This document shows positions 1 to 13,987 of a stretch of 64,000 nucleotides of DNA, piece by piece. Origin of the DNA: [Phialemoniopsis] sp. UDSM-2020 (Eukaryota; Ascomycota; Sordariomycetes; Thyridiales; Thyridiaceae); assembly GCA_018873225.1 (NCBI GenBank), contig JAEILZ010000001.1:7440001-7504000 (forward strand), read 5' to 3'. Each line of letters begins with the position of its first letter. Positions within the stretch are counted from its first letter, which is position 1. A program made the position numbers and the translations under genes. Below the pieces are notes generated by a model. That model ran no database searches and was not told the DNA's origin. It saw only the letters and a program-made list of their open reading frames with translations.

Positions 1-3000
1 GTGCTTGGTGTAGTCGGCCGTGCCGAGCTTCTTCTGCAGCGCCTCCATGACGCCGTGCGCCTTGCCCTTGAGGTCCTCGTAGCGCGTCTTGAAAAGCTCC
101 TCCGTCGAGAAGGGCGCCGGGATCGTCGGGTCCGTCAGGTTGCGCAGCGGCCGCAGGATGCGCTTGATCGACGGCTCCAGGCCGGCGCGCGGTGTTGTGT
201 TGCAAAATACCTCGAGGACATGCATCGCTGAGAGCTTGGAGACGAGTGCTATCGCCTTGGGCGGTGTCTCCTTCCTGATGATGGCCGCGAGGCGGCTGAA
301 TAGGTATCGGAGACCCAGCTGGTCCTCTTCTGGTTCGCTTTCTTCCTCCTCAGCATCCTCTTCGTCTTCCGCCTCCCCTTCGGCAGTATCGGTAGGTATC
401 GCCAGGTACCGGCCCAGGAAGATCAAAGTTCTGACAACTTCTTCGGCAAGGGCATCATCGAGTTCCTCTGTTCCTAGGATGCGGAGCATCAGGCGCACAA
501 GCTGCGAGACCTCATCGTTGCCAAGTTCCAAACCGTGAGAACCCTTCCTGCCATCTTCATTACTGGCAAAGTCGGCAAGATACGAGCCCACAAGCTTCAT
601 CGCCGTCAGGCGAACGGCACCGTCGGTGCCCGATAGGGAGCTGCGGATATGGTCCCAGAGCTGTGCGGACTCCAGCGAAAGCACCCTAGAAAGGTGCTTG
701 ACGACCAATACCTGGACGGCTTGAAGCGCGACGTTGGTCAGATCGGCATCATCAGCCTCGCCCTCGAGCACGCCGCCAATTCTATTCAGGACAAGGTTTA
801 CGTCCTTCTTGTCCTTGTTCTCAGCCTCCTTGGCATCGAAGTACAGCCCGAAAGCATGCAGAGCCAGTTTCAGCACGGCGGGTTTCTCGTCCTGCTCGAT
901 CCACGAGCGCAGCAGCTTGAGGAAGTTCTGCGTGTTCTCCTTGCTGGCCCGCCGGAAGATCTCCTTGAGCAGCTCCGCAGCTGCAAGGCGACACTTTTCG
1001 CTATCGTCGTTGGCCAGCACAAAGATGAGCGGAATGAAGCAGGTGGAGATGACCTCTTGGGCGAATTCGTCTGCCGATTTGTGCAGTAGGAGGTGCACGA
1101 CCTCCATGACGGAGAGCCGCCCGCCCTCTCGATCGTATTTGAGGTTGGCGACGACAAATGCGAGCTGCTTCTGCCATCTGCTCTTCTTTTGTGGATAGTC
1201 CCTGAGGAACTGGAAAAAGGCTCCCCTCGCGAGGTTCCGGGTCTCCTTGTCGTCATTGGTGATCATGACTGTGCCCACGTAGTCCAATGTGTCGTAGACC
1301 GAGGCCGTCTCTATCCTGCGGTCCAGTACCGACCGCAAGAAGTTGAAGGTAACGTGCCGATATAAAGGTTCCGTCAGGTCGTCTTTAAGTCTCGAAAGGA
1401 GCATGTCGATGGCAGCATCCTTGACTGGAATCTCACGACGGTCTCGGAGGATCACTGAGATGAGCTTGAGTGCCGACTGCGCAAGGTCGCTCGATGTGGT
1501 GGTGGACTGCGATATGGATTTGACGGATTCCTTGAGGGCAACCTTGTACAAGTTGTCCGACTCGTCTGTCTTGAAGGGGACCTTGACGAGGACTGCCAGA
1601 AGCTTGAAAGCCGCAATCTTGACCTCTTCTTCGCCAGCAATGACGGCGTCGCCCAGGATGGGCAAGAAGCCGCTGACATTGCCCGCATTCCTCAGGCTGT
1701 CATGCTTCCTCAGAACGGACCGGAGCATATCGAGCGCGAACCTCACGAGCTTGTGCGTGTACTTGGTTGACATACCGCGCTCTGCTGTCTTCTTCGCTCC
1801 CTTTTGGATGAGGTATCTCCTCACTCTCGGGTCCATCTTGGGCTCCGCCTTTGGTTTCTGGCTTCTGTAGACGTCCTGGATGACTTCGTAGCAGAATACG
1901 AGGGTGTCTCGGCTTTCGGCAGCAGGGTTCTGTAGGAGACCCGACGCGATGCGGTTGAGGAGCTCATCAATCTTGCGAGCCAGGCGGATGTCCAGCTTTT
2001 CCAAGAGCATGGCCTGCAGCGGTTGCACTAGCTCGACAAGGTGGCTGATGGAGGCGTTCTTGGCGATGAGCTCCATGGAGTCCTGACTCTTGCTGCTCTT
2101 GACCTCCTTCATCTTGCTATTGTAGTCTTCTGCGTCCTTCTCTTGGCCGGTCACTCCAAAGATGTCGTCCATGATGATGGCGACGATGGAAGGCAGGCAG
2201 TAGTCGAGGTCGCCCTGGCCGAACTGAGGAATCGCGGCAAGGAGGAGCGTGTGCATGCTGTATGACAGAATGTGCAGCTGAGAGCCGCGGGTCAATGCGC
2301 CACGGAGTTCGGTGAGGATGAAGCCAAAGCAGGACGGTCCTAGGATGGACGATATCTTGGCCAAGGTGTCGCGGGCCATCTCACGAGACTCCCAGGCCTT
2401 GCTGCGAAGGATGTGGCAGATGTCAGTCAGCACACCCGCGAGCTTTTGGTCTCGAACCTCGTCCGGAAGTATGTTGAGAAGCTTGACAACGATGACACCG
2501 ACCGGGACACGGGCACTGACGGTGGCCTCGTCCTTTTCGTGAAGGTGGCCGATCAGGACGGGAAGCTGACTGTTGACGAGCTCATCGGACAGCTTAGTCG
2601 TCTCTGGCAGGGTCTTTGCAAGACGGCACGTGGCGGGAGAGGCGGCGCTTGCTTGATCCACCTCCATAGAGTCTGTCGACTTTTGCGCCGCCGCGCGCGC
2701 CAGGGCATCCGTTGTCCTGTCCAAGAGTCGGATGACCTGCTTCTGCAGATCCGGCTTGGATTCGACAAAGGAGATGAAGCGACGCAGGAGCGCACGGTAC
2801 TGAGGCCACTCAAGAGACCCTGAGAGCGCCGCGATAGTGTTACTGGCCTGGGCACCAAGGCCGTGGTCGTCGGCTCCATCCTCTCGACCGAATATGAAGT
2901 GTTCGAGCAGCGGAATGAAGAATTGACTAATGTTCTTGCTGCTGAACTCGGTCTTGGCATTGACACCCTCGAGAAGTTGGAGCGCTTGCACCTGCCTCGA

Positions 3001-6000
3001 AACCGCAGGGCTGAGGATATGAAAGAAGAAAGCCCTCTCTGAGTTTTGCTCCTCGCTGACGGCCAGTGGTGCGAGATCCGCTACCGGACCCCAAGAGGGC
3101 ATAGTCGAAGCCAGGAAGCCGAGCACACGGATGACCTCACGTCTGACCGTCTCGGACTCCTCACGGGCTCCGGAGTAGATGGTGGGCATGATGACATCCG
3201 TCAACACGGCAACAAAGCTCGCCTCATCCGCCTGGCCCTTCTTGGCGGCAACTGCTTCGACAAATTTGCACATGACATCAGCAGAGTTGGACGACAAGAC
3301 ACCAAACTCCTCATCCTGTTTGATGTAGAAGATCATGTTGTGTAGGATCGGCAACCATTGCTTGACAGAGAACGCATCGGTACCGGCCTGGGCAATGGCG
3401 TTGTATGCAGAGAGACGCCTGTCATAATCCAGTTGATCCAGACCCCTTTCCTTGTACGAGTTCAGATCGTCGCAGTACTTGGCCACGGCCTCGACAGATG
3501 CATCCTGCGAGGCAAAGACGCGCATTGCCCGCACAAGCGATTGCCTGTTTTGCCTGTCCTTGAAGAAGCTGAAGAGGGAGGACAATGTCGTGTACACCTT
3601 CTCCTTTAGGGAGGCATCGCTCTGTAGGTCCTCTAGCTGGATGAAACGTTCGAGAATCAGCAAAATCGAACCCTTGACCTTCGGGTTCACCCTGCGTGAC
3701 GGCTGATTGAGAAGGAAGGCCGAGATCTCGACCAGGTTCTTGACGTGCTCCGATTCCTCAACGAGCGGAGCGACCTCGACGACGGTCTCGACAGCTGCTT
3801 CCAGAAGATTGCGGCCCATGTCTGGTGTATCCCTGAGCAAGCCACCGATGCTCTTCAGCAACCGGTCGATATTGGGCACCAAGAGTTTCGACTTGATGAG
3901 CTCGTTGAACTCGGACTCGGACGCAGGCGCCCGACTAAGACTGACAAGGTTCCGCACAATGCCGAGAGCAAAAATCTTGATCTCATCCTTGCTCTTGTCC
4001 ACGGATAAGGAGTCAATGATTATAGGGAGTACTCGGTCGTCAATGGCAAGCAAGAGAGCCGCCTTGGGTAGCTGAGACCATGTCGAGAGCAGCCTCCAAG
4101 TCCAAGACACGCCCTGGGTGGTCTCGAGGGGAAGCTTCTGGATGGTGGGACTTATGATCTCGGAGACCAACACATTCTCGTACGCAATCCAGTTGAATTC
4201 CGGCGCATTTTTAAATAGGGCGCACAGACACTTGAGAGCTGTAGTCCTCACGACGCGATTCAACGAAACGTTGCTCTTCTCGTCTTCAAACTCTGACTCC
4301 TCATCCGGCACTGCGTAAAGCACACGGCATGCCGAGATCAAGCAGTAGAGGATAGCGTTGACAAGAGCAGTCATGTATGGCTCGACTTCCGTGCCGAGTT
4401 CGTTGATGATGGACTCGAGCATGTTGAGCAGACCGACTTGCTTGCGAACTGCAATCATCTCCCGGGAGAAAAGGCTCTCCTCCACGCCGTTCGAATTGAC
4501 GACTTGAATGTCCTTGAGCTCTCCCAGACCAATCTGAAGGAAGGCACCGACGTCTTCCACATCCAGGATACGAATGACAGCTAGTCGCGTTGCTTGCAGG
4601 CCATGCCTACCGCTGGCGGCGCCCTTCTTGGAGATGGTGCGGCCATAGAGTAGCCGCAGGAGGACTGGCATGAGCTCTGCACGGTGCTCGGGCTGGATCC
4701 TGTGGTCTCCCTGAAACAGCACGGTAAGTTCGTTCTTGAACCTGGCTTCGTCGAGTAGGTACTCCAGATTCTCCCGGTAGGGCTTGAGGCCCTCCTGCTT
4801 CCAGGCGAGGATCGCCTTCAAAGCCAACTTCTGAATTTCGATATCTCCATTGGCCATGAGCTTGAGCATAATGTCGTAGACCTTCTCGTGCTGATACAGA
4901 ACTCTCGGGTTGACAAATTGTGCAAAGACACCGACGAGGGCTTTGCGGTCGGCCAGTGACCATCCCGCGTCAGACGGAGACTCATGCTCTTCTCCATCGT
5001 CTTCAGTCGGGGCATGCTGGTCCCCATTCCAGGAAAACAGGTGAGGAACGATCTTGCGGGATCTCTTCTCCGCCAAGCCCGGCAGAGCCTGCAGGACTTT
5101 GAGGGCTTTGCTTCGTGCATTGTGGGCATGCAGGGGCACAATTTCTTGACTGCTCTCAAAAGTGCTACGCATAATCTCGGACGACTCTTCAATGACCTTG
5201 GTCGTCTCGGCACTCATGTTCTGCAGCCTGTTGTAGTTGAGGCACTCGAAATCCGTCAGGGGCTGGTGTGTGGCCCCTGTGGGTTGTCTCTGCGGTCCAC
5301 TCCATCGAGGAGAGGCAGCCTCGAGCCACTCAAATGCGAGGGCGGGGATGGCCTCCTCGCCCGACTTGTGCTCCGCAACCTGCTTCATGGCTTCGACGGC
5401 GTCATCCCACACTGGAGACAGAGGAACAGTCATCATACCAAATAGAAAAGATGGGACCGCCTGCAATAGCCACGACGATCCTTCTAGATGGCTGTACAGT
5501 TGACCGAGCTTTCGCAGATGCGCCGAAATTGTCCTCGTATTCTGAAGATTTAGAGGGGTCTCTTCGGTCTGGATCATAATCGCCAAGGCCGAGAGCTGAT
5601 CTGTGGTGATGTCCAAGGATTCTAGCAACTGTAAGGATGCCAGACGTAATCTGTGCGAAGGCGCGGCAAGGTTCTGGACCAGAGACTTCACGAAAAGGTC
5701 CTCCCCGGGTGGAGGGCTCTCGCTTCCACTGCTGCTATTCCGGTCGACCGGCTCTTTGCTGCCAAGTGTCTGCTCATAAAGCTGCAACGACTCCAGAAAC
5801 TCGGCGAACCTCGCAAATCTGGGCGCGGCGGCGCGGAGAAGAGGTCGAATACTACTATCTGGAGTGCCCACGATCTTTGTAATCCGCAGGTATGCGCGGA
5901 AGCCACGGGTAAGGATGAAAACGGTCTCTTCGGTAGCATCCGATGGCGACGGACGCAGTGCTAGTTTCAGTTTCTTCAGGAGAAGTTCTGCTATCCTAGC

Positions 6001-7734
6001 ATTCGTGGAAGGATGGACGGCGGTGCACTCGATGACCTCTAGCAGCGACGAGTATTTGGGCAGGCACTTATCCCGCCAAGTTTTCGGGTCCTTGTCGTAT
6101 GCGCCTCGCTCCGGGAACGGTGTGATCTCAAGGCGTTCGAATTTGCTGACAATCTGATCTTGCCATGACTGAGGGAGGGGGAATGCCTCCTTGTCGCCAA
6201 CGCTGGGCAGGCTGCCGTTTGCGACCATGCGAGGAAGCAATACACAGAGCATCTCCTCGTTGTCGTCGTCGGACCAGTGCGCTACAACAAATCTAGCTGA
6301 CATTATCAGCAATCTATCTATCAGCAAAACATAGGACATAAAGGAGTCTTACCTCTGGAAGTGTTTCTGGAATAAGGTGCGGAACCGGCTCGAATCGAGC
6401 TCGGCAAAGTAGGCGCAGAATGGTATGTACCAGCGCATCAGGGGTTCGCGGGTCATTGCATTCATCAACTGCGAGATATGGGGGATCAGGGAGTCCATTG
6501 AAGCCTGAGTCCACACAATGGCAGTGTTGACGAGGACGTGTTGCCATATCTGCAAGGCATCATATTGTGAGATTTTCTCGGTTGCCTTCCAGAGCGAGTC
6601 GATGACCTTGGAAAAGGACTGGACAAAGGCAGGCCAGTCACTAATCCTGTTGCCTCTTCGGACACCTGCGGCGACGCCAAAAACTCTCGTGGACACAGAG
6701 AGCCTCCAAGGATTGCCGATCGTAGATGGATCCGCAACCCACGCGTTGGCTTCATCAACAATGGCATCGGCCATGGTGTCGAAAGTCTCCCGGGTAGAGT
6801 GGTGAATAATGCTCGTCAAAACGCCGCAGCAGAGATCTGTCCAGACAGTGGGTTGTCCTGGAACAAGCTCCTCATCCGGGACGCATCGAATCAGGCAGGT
6901 GAAGACATCGGGACCGGTTGAGTGTACGGTAGTACCCGAGCTCTTGATCGCCTCGGCAAACATCGTCATAAGACCATGGTAATACAACGAATGCTGCTTC
7001 GTACCGACAGTACTCATCAGGTCGTCCCTGGCATGCTGTACAATCTGCGGTAGGGCCTTGTCCTTGTTACCCGGCGCGGCAGCCTTCTTGATGAGAAAGC
7101 TCAAGGCCTCAGCTGCGAACCTCGCAATGTGTCCAGGCTGCCTCTCCTTGCCCAACAGCGGCGCGAGAGTATTGAATGTCGGGCGTAGATCGGGAACGAG
7201 CAGGCGCGCGAGATATTTGAACAGGAAAGCCAGGGCGGCGAACGTCCACTCAATCACCTCGACGGGCTGGGGCTTGCTCGCAATGGTCGTGATGAGCTCC
7301 AGCGCTCGCGGGTAATGCTTCTCGAAGCGCACGCCGAGGTCGTGCGCAAAGGCCGTGAGCAGTTCTAAGAGTGCTTCAAGCGATTCCTTCTCTTCACGGC
7401 TGATATAAGTGGCGAGTATGTCCATAATCTTGTCCTCGAAGTGGAGGATCTGCGGCAGGCTCTCGCAGAGGGGCAGGACTTCCCTCCGGAAGGAGGTGAA
7501 ATCTCTCGAAATATTGAGGTCCGTCCATTTCTCCAGCCCATTTCCGAGGTAGGACGTCGCAGTGTCGAGGGTCTCGGCGTCGAGGTCATGTCGACGTACT
7601 CTCCGCAGGGGATCGAGCGAGTGGAGCTTTGAAACCTTGGCCGAGAAGGACTCCCAGCGGTGATTCTTTTGATGCGGTGTTGTTTTCTTGTTTCTTGTGG
7701 ATTTGACAATCCGTCCTGCAGAGACGGACGGCAT
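1..7734 (-). CDS. UTP20: U3 snoRNP / SSU processome protein UTP20 (3' end beyond window)
   Basis: Giant HEAT/ARM-repeat scaffold of the small-subunit processome, acting in the nucleolus in early 18S pre-rRNA processing (family knowledge). Exon 1 is 7734-6353 and exon 2 runs from 6292 off the left edge; the 60-bp intron (6352-6293) has a GTAAG donor and CTAG acceptor and restores the frame as ..HFQ-R-FVVAHW... The second exon stays open for about 6.3 kb to base 1, giving 2558 codons so far; the family is usually about 2,500-2,800 residues, so only the C-terminal tail is missing. The N-terminus has the family's basic start followed by HRWESFSAKVSKL and DPLRRVRR. The start is the ATG at 7734; an in-frame ATG at 7929 exists but its extension lacks family character. 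Identification rests on recognising the N-terminal region and the size. Confidence 0.9.
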
Positions 7735-8180
7735 TTTGACCGAATTTGAGGCAGTTGTGCACCCCAATGCAATCGTCGCTGGTGTGAAAAGCACAGACGG
7801 CGCAAGCTCGGCGGGATGAAGCTTCTGCCATGCATCGACTCGAAATTTTTTGGCGGTCAGAATGGCCCGATAAGCGATAAGCCGATAACGATAACCACCA
7901 CCATCAAAGGCTGGTGGGGCAACTTTCACTTAACAACATTATTGTAAGTCTCACAATGTGCATTTGATGGCAAGAAAGTCATGGAGCTCCTCAAGATCTG
8001 CATGTTCAACTGGATTGGCAGAGACTATAGCCTAATATACAATTCCTCTACTTGCCAACGATATGGGCGGGAGGCACTAGTGTCCTCAAGCCTCCTCCGA
8101 GTCTATCGCACAATCCAAACAAGACAGCGTCAACTCCGTGATGATATACCCAACCCAAGGTATGCGTGCGCCGACCTTTT
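7735..8180. other. Spacer between UTP20 start and the CWF19-like gene end
   Basis: A 446-bp gap between two genes on the minus strand. It must hold the UTP20 promoter and 5' leader and the 3' UTR of the upstream gene. I see no convincing TATA box, no extra ORF with coding character and no repeat. Confidence 0.6.
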
Positions 8181-9895
8181 TTAGCCCGTGAAATCCCACT
8201 CCTTGAACGCCTCTCTAAAGGCTGCGACGTCCACCGTCTCCTCTTCTTCGTCCTGCACGCAGTTCTGCCACACTGTCCTCTCTTCAAGACGCAGTAATTT
8301 GGCCATCACCTTGCGTCCGTACTGCAGGTCAAAGTGGACGCTCTCGTCGAATCGCATGAGCAGGCACTTGCCGACGATCTTACCCTCCTCGGAGTCGGTG
8401 TCCTCGTCCGCCCAGATCCATACTCGGAAGTAGTCGCCCTCGACCTCATCACTGCTACCAAAGTCCTTGACCTCAAGCTTGGGCAACTTAAGGTTCTCCG
8501 CCTCGACGCGAAACGCCGCCTCGACGAGACCTTTGACTACCATCTCAGTCAACACAGGGATAAACTGCCAGTGCGTATGGATGTTGCGCGACCGGTTAAT
8601 CTCCCAGGTTACAGCGCCCAGCTTCCGCTTCGACTTAGAGGACGTCATGGCTTGCAGAGCCTCCCGAAACCGCGTCATTTCCTTGAAAGTCCGAGCCGCT
8701 ACTTCACCGCCGTCCACGCCTTCCTCAGTCATGGCCGCCGCAGAGATCGTGGGGGCGTGTGTGAGGGGCACCATGATGAGATGGCCTGGAAAATCGAGGC
8801 CTTTGTCTTTGAACGTGGTCGAGGTCGGGAGAGGACCCTTGGCTGTCGCGACGTATACGTCGTCTCCAATACTACAGACCATGTGCGTGGGCAGATTCGG
8901 ATTCGACAGACAGAAAAAGCACCTATCCGGACCCGGTGGCGGCGATCTGTCCCTCCTCTTTTTTCTCCGGTTGTGGCGCGAGCCATCGTCGTGTCCATTC
9001 GCGAAACGTGAGTATGAACCGGCATCACCCGCAGGGCGCTTCTTCGGCGCGCTGGAATCAGTGAAGGGCGCGGCGGTTGCGCCAGGTGGGATTGATGTGA
9101 CATCCTCTTTCGTAAGTGAAAAGGCATACATTGCTTTTGCCTTTGCAGCATTGCCGTAGGTCGCAAGCGACAAGAATCTTGTCAGTGCTATGCTCGCGTC
9201 TGATTCATCCTTGTTCCGGTGAAAGAAGGGCTCTCGCTCGTAGAAAAAGTCGCCTGGTGACGGCGAAAAGTGATATCGTGGCTTCAGAGCCAGCACCAAG
9301 TCCGAGACCGCGTCACTCGTAGGTATACTGCTCGTCTCAGCTGAGAGCGCCACACCAGAACCCTTCCAAACCGACGACGGCCAAACGGTTGTGAGCAAGA
9401 TATCGGCCGAGTTGGCACCGCGGAGAGCCTTGGCGTCATCCAGTGTGTGAAAGGGCAGGTGCTGCTCCTTTGACTGACCGCCTACGATTGTCGGATCTAG
9501 TCGCCCACCCAGCGTGACAATTCGAATGCCCTCCGATGTCTTGGTCACGCTGCGCTTGCCCAAGAAGTGCAGGTTCTCGCAAATCTCTTCATCCTTCTCG
9601 ATTTTAGCCACAATCCGATCAGGCAGCGCGTTCGTTCCGACGGTAAAGTATGTAGACACAGGCACCACTATTCGGCCGTCGAGAAGCTGTGAGACCACCT
9701 CGTTGTCCTCGGTGAAGAGATCACCCGTGACGATGGCGAAGGCGAATTGATTCTTGGCATGCAGGGCTGCGAGCTTGCTAAAGGCCGTCTGCAGCTGGCC
9801 ATTGACGTTTCCTAGAACAAAGCTTGAGCTTCAAGTCAGATTCCTGTTAGGCTCAACTTCAGAGAGACGGCTAAGACTCACATTTTGGGCGCCAT
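8181..9895 (-). CDS. CWF19-like / Drn1 protein (CwfJ domains), lariat-debranching-associated
   Basis: Predicted partner of the lariat debranching enzyme Dbr1, involved in intron turnover or late spliceosome steps in the nucleus (family knowledge). Two exons: 9895-9882 (only 14 nt, encoding MAPK plus two bases of the next codon) and 9822-8181. The 59-bp intron joins as MAPKI-FVLGNVNGQL, the typical start of this family; the alternative AG at 9813-9812 would break the frame. The product is 551 aa. Seen in order: an N-terminal metallophosphatase-like region (residues 1-180), a basic serine-rich linker, then CwfJ_C_1 from about residue 306 with CFFCLSNP, a HIT-like HTHWQ motif near residue 420, and CwfJ_C_2 to the end. 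Length and domain order match fungal orthologues. Confidence 0.9.
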
Positions 9896-12168
9896 CTTTT
9901 GGTGATCTGCCACGGGTCGCGATGTTCTGCGAAGAAGCTTTTGCGACAAGCGCAATAGTCACCCCGAAGCCAGGTAAAATTCAGTCAAAATTGCAGTAAG
10001 AAAGAAAGACTGAAGAATCTGGAAGGGAAAATATTTGATTGACAGGAAGGTATTGTCACCTTGCCCGCTGAAAAGTTGAGGTGATTGCGATGATGATCAG
10101 GATCGCGGAGGAAGTCTTGCGACAAGAATCGCGAATCGTGAATAGCTGGTGGAGCCAATCTCTAATCTAATCGCAAAGTTCTTATCCATCCTTATCAGCA
10201 CCGTGCCGCCGTGCGTGGTGGAGCCCCATGTCCGCCGCCGGAGGGATTTGCCCCACGGAACCGCCCCGGCGCCCCGGACCTGAACCCAAAACCCAAACCG
10301 GTAAGCTCAACATGCCAGCAGTGCGGCCGACCGCAGGGCAACGCAGGAATCGCCGCTCGTCTCGGGCTCCCGTGATTTCACGTAGCTCAAGACTCGAGGC
10401 AGAATCAAGAGAGACATTGACATCCACTCTCTTCTCCACTAACACCACTTTTTCGCGGGCTTTCATCCTCTGCTGGAATGCTGCATTCATTTCCACATGG
10501 AGGGGTCCCTCGAACCCTGCAGCTAAGCTTTGCCACTCAAAGTTAATCGCCTGGTCCTTCTTTTACCTATGGGTCGGCTATTGGTGACAGACAGGCCCCT
10601 TCATCACCGGTTGTCGTGACAAGGCCGGACCAACCCAGGCCAGACCGACGGCTTTGTCTTACCAGTGACCATAGCAAGCGAGCAATTTTTCACGTTATGA
10701 CTAGGCTAGGACCACACGATTCTAGTGAATTTGCTCTTTATTCAGACTGTGACTAAAAGCCATAGTAAACCACAATCCGGTCTCGCCTGTCTACCGTCGC
10801 CTCCAGTCAGGAGAGCAACGTATAGATCGAGACTCCATATACAGTGGTCAGAGTAAGGGTAGGTTTGTACAGACGAAGGCCCCCAAGATGAAAATAAACC
10901 GCCATTTGTGACAATCTTTCTTTTCCTCTCTCGCTCCTCTTCCTAATACTTTGCTTCCCGTAAGAATTCGGGATGCTGGTGATGTTGATGATTAAGGCCT
11001 GCTGCCCGTACAAAACCTCCTCTTTACTGTCATGTTATGGCGGGCCTCCCGTCTCGGTCCAGTCTTTCTGGTGCCGTCAAAAGAGTATTCTACAAGAAAA
11101 CAAGTGGCTCAGAATGAGCACAAAGGCGGCCGAGGGCGATGGTTTCACACCCAGGGTCCGCAATGAGCAACCATCAGGTATCGTCATAGTTGTGTCGTCG
11201 AATCGTAAGAAAAAAGTGAAAAGAAAAATTGTGAATGATGAGCAGAATCGGTTCCGTATGGACCGAGTGCTGTCGTGTATCGCGTCGATCTGGGGTCATG
11301 TCGTACATAAAAGGAAAAAGACTGTGCTCCGAGGAGAGGTCACGTAGTATGTTGTGTGCCGCGAGATGGAGATGTCCAGTGAAGGAGTCCAGGTCATCGG
11401 CGCGGTATGCAGACTGCAATTGCAGTGTCTGCGGAAGAGGGTATGTCGTGGTATAGACACCCTATTCGTGGCTTAATAGCCTAAAGGAGAGTGCAAAGAT
11501 GCACCGGGGTATGAGCACAGGGCGGTATAGATATTCCGACTTTCTGTGTTGTCGGTGGCGGAGATGGTTGTTGACGAGCTCCGGACGTTGCCGGGAGATT
11601 GCTCGGGAGTTCGAGTGTAGAGGAGGCAGAGATGAGACACGATGCCGAAGCCACCAAGCACATGCTGCTGTGTGTAAAACAAAGAGAAAGAGAAAACGGA
11701 AACATGGCTGTGAAGCAACCAAACAGTGGAGCGCCGCTCAGATGCCAGATCCAAGAGGGAGCTCGAGCGAAATGCCTGGGGCGATGCGATGCTATGCCAA
11801 TGAGTCTAATGCCGAAATGGTGTATGAATGCCGAAACGAGGTGCGCAACACGTAAAATGCCCGCTGTAAAAGTGTAAGGCAGACAATCAAATATCTGGCG
11901 ATTTGGAGCACGCTGCAAAATGCAAAGGCTTGGTAGATGCAACGCAAATGCATGTGCTTGTGTGAGTCAACAAGTGAAGACGAGGTTTGGGAACGGAGAG
12001 GAGGGATCCGGAACGCCGCCCAATTCATACGAAGAACGCCAGATGAGTGGGAGGAGTACTAAGCCGCACTCTACGAGCCCGGCGAGGCGGTGGCTCGCGC
12101 AAGAAATCCAGCAGGATTCGCAGCAAGACACCTCTCGCCAGGGCCGAGGTCAGGCTTGCTCGGAGAGG
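9896..12168. other. 2.3-kb intergenic region between CWF19-like gene and CDC25
   Basis: This holds the 5' flank of the CWF19-like gene and the 3' flank of CDC25. Several overlapping ORFs of 70-150 codons occur at 10.2-12.0 kb, but they overlap on both strands, have no family resemblance, and read as low-constraint sequence. No RNA gene or mobile element was recognised. Confidence 0.55.
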
Positions 12169-13987
12169 TTAGTAGGAAGCCATGCGCCTAGCATGGCAAC
12201 GCTCATTGCCAAGGATAGGCGATGCACCAATCATCATGGAGATGTCCTCGCGCGTCTGGCCACGGCCAGGGGCAGTTGGAGAGTCGTTCATATAGTGGTC
12301 AGTCTGACCACAGGCGAATGTCGCTGCCCGGCTGAGTCCTTTCCGGTTCTGGCGGAGACGACCCATCTCACGCTCACAGGTGTTGGCATGTTCCGCAGCA
12401 TCCATCTCGACGTAAGCCTGAGGCTCACACCTTGCCGCATGCTCGGCGAAGAAGCCACTATACCCTCCCTCAAGAATGTAGACATCGGGATATGTCAACC
12501 TCGGGTAGCACTCAGCATTGGCAGCACGGTCTTGGGCGCGCACGTGGCGGGCCATGAGAGGGGCTCTATGAGCTGAATACTCGCAGTGGAAGATCAGGAG
12601 TGTCCGGCCTTCCATGGGGGTCCGGAAGAGATGTGCAGCGAGGAGCTCCTTGTCGTTGTAATTGATGGCGTTGCCAATGTGACCTCCCTCGTACTCATAC
12701 TCGAAACGACAATCGATGACCAGCTTGTGATCGAAGTGTTCGTTGTACTTGCCGTCGAGCACGTCCAGCAAGGTTGACCGTTCAATGCGGGGGATGCTGT
12801 CGGTAGGGTCCTCGGGTAGGAAGTGAGGTAGGACGGGGTCCCGAGGCTCCTCCGTATCCATGACTGCAGCAAGGATGGGGGGCGAGGACTCGTCCTTCTT
12901 GGGCTTGATCATGTCGACGGGGTTCTCGAACATGCTCAATGATCGGCGGTACTGCTTACGTGGCCGCGCAAAGGGGTTAGACGGCCGCCTCGCGTGGTTA
13001 GAAGATATGGGCGAGCCATTGCGGCTACCCGAGGCACTGCTTAAGCTTGCAAAGTTGGGACGAGGTCGAACTGCACCGGGAGCATTAAGACTCGGACTGT
13101 TTGCGGTCTGGGGCCGTCTCTCTTGGGGTGGAGAGTCCTCGAAGCATTCTCCCAGTGAGAGGTTGCTGGGCGGAGCCAGTCGTGACTCTCCACCAAACTT
13201 GAAAAAGGGGAGCTGGCTGTCCGGCTGGAGACGGGCACTCATGCCGCCAGTCGAGTATCCCTTGGCACGAGACAGAGAGGGACGTCGGAGCACAGGTTTC
13301 CTACGCCTATCAATGCGTTAGACCGAGGAAATATGGGCTAGGAGACTAGGCACTTACTCCACCACAGCAGGCTTTAGAAGCTCTGATGAATGTTGTTGCG
13401 GGAGAGGAGACTCCAGCATCATATCGTCGTCGGCGGGCGACTGAAGAGGGGTCGGAGACTGGATTTCGATTTGTGCAACATACGGGGCCTTGTGCGGTAA
13501 CGGCGACATGTCCATGAGCTCGTCAAGCATGCCCGGAGAGGAGGTAGGTGGCAGGGGAGGCGTGGTCACGTAGTCTACCAAGAGTCAGTAGTCCGAGCGA
13601 GTACAATGATCTGGTGCGGGCACGAGAACATACCTCTACCTTCCGCCGCAGCCATCACGTTTGCCGTGAACAGAGATCGTCGAGGTGTCGGGAAGGAAGG
13701 GCTAGCTTGTCAGCTTGACTTTTCCAACAGGCTATCAAGAACGATTCTACCAACCTGGCATCTTCTATCCTAAAGTTCTGGGACAGGTCGGCAGCCAAAC
13801 TTCCTGCAGGGGAGGAGCCGTTCACAGGCTTGATGTTGAAGTAGTCTGGGTTTGACCTGAACTGTGGCCGAAAGCTGAACAGTCCCGAGTCTCGAGATTG
13901 CATCTGCGGCTTGGGGCAGAAAAGATCACGCTGTCCGAAGAGAGACGTGGGCCGGTGCATGGCGGCCAGTGGTGAAGAGGTCTCCAT
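12169..13987 (-). CDS. M-phase inducer phosphatase CDC25 (NimT/Mih1 type)
   Basis: Dual-specificity phosphatase that activates the mitotic Cdk1-cyclin B kinase by removing inhibitory phosphates (family knowledge). Four exons: 13987-13755, 13701-13634, 13574-13358 and 13300-12169; introns of 53, 59 and 57 bp have GT..AG ends and preserve the frame, giving 549 aa. The N-terminal 300 residues are low-complexity Ser/Pro-rich, as expected for a phospho-regulated tail, and include RRSLSMFE. The rhodanese-like catalytic domain begins near residue 335 and includes LVIDCRFEYEYEGGHI and the signature HCEYSAHRAP, with Cys412 and Arg418 of the CX5R loop. Exon 2 encodes PSFPTPRRSLF, which supports its use despite its small size. 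The catalytic domain is certain; exact N-terminal splicing is a little less so. Confidence 0.93.

Noticed and set aside
8334..9159. Two overlapping plus-strand ORFs of about 225-230 codons
   Set aside because: They overlap each other in different frames opposite the CWF19-like gene, which has clear domains.
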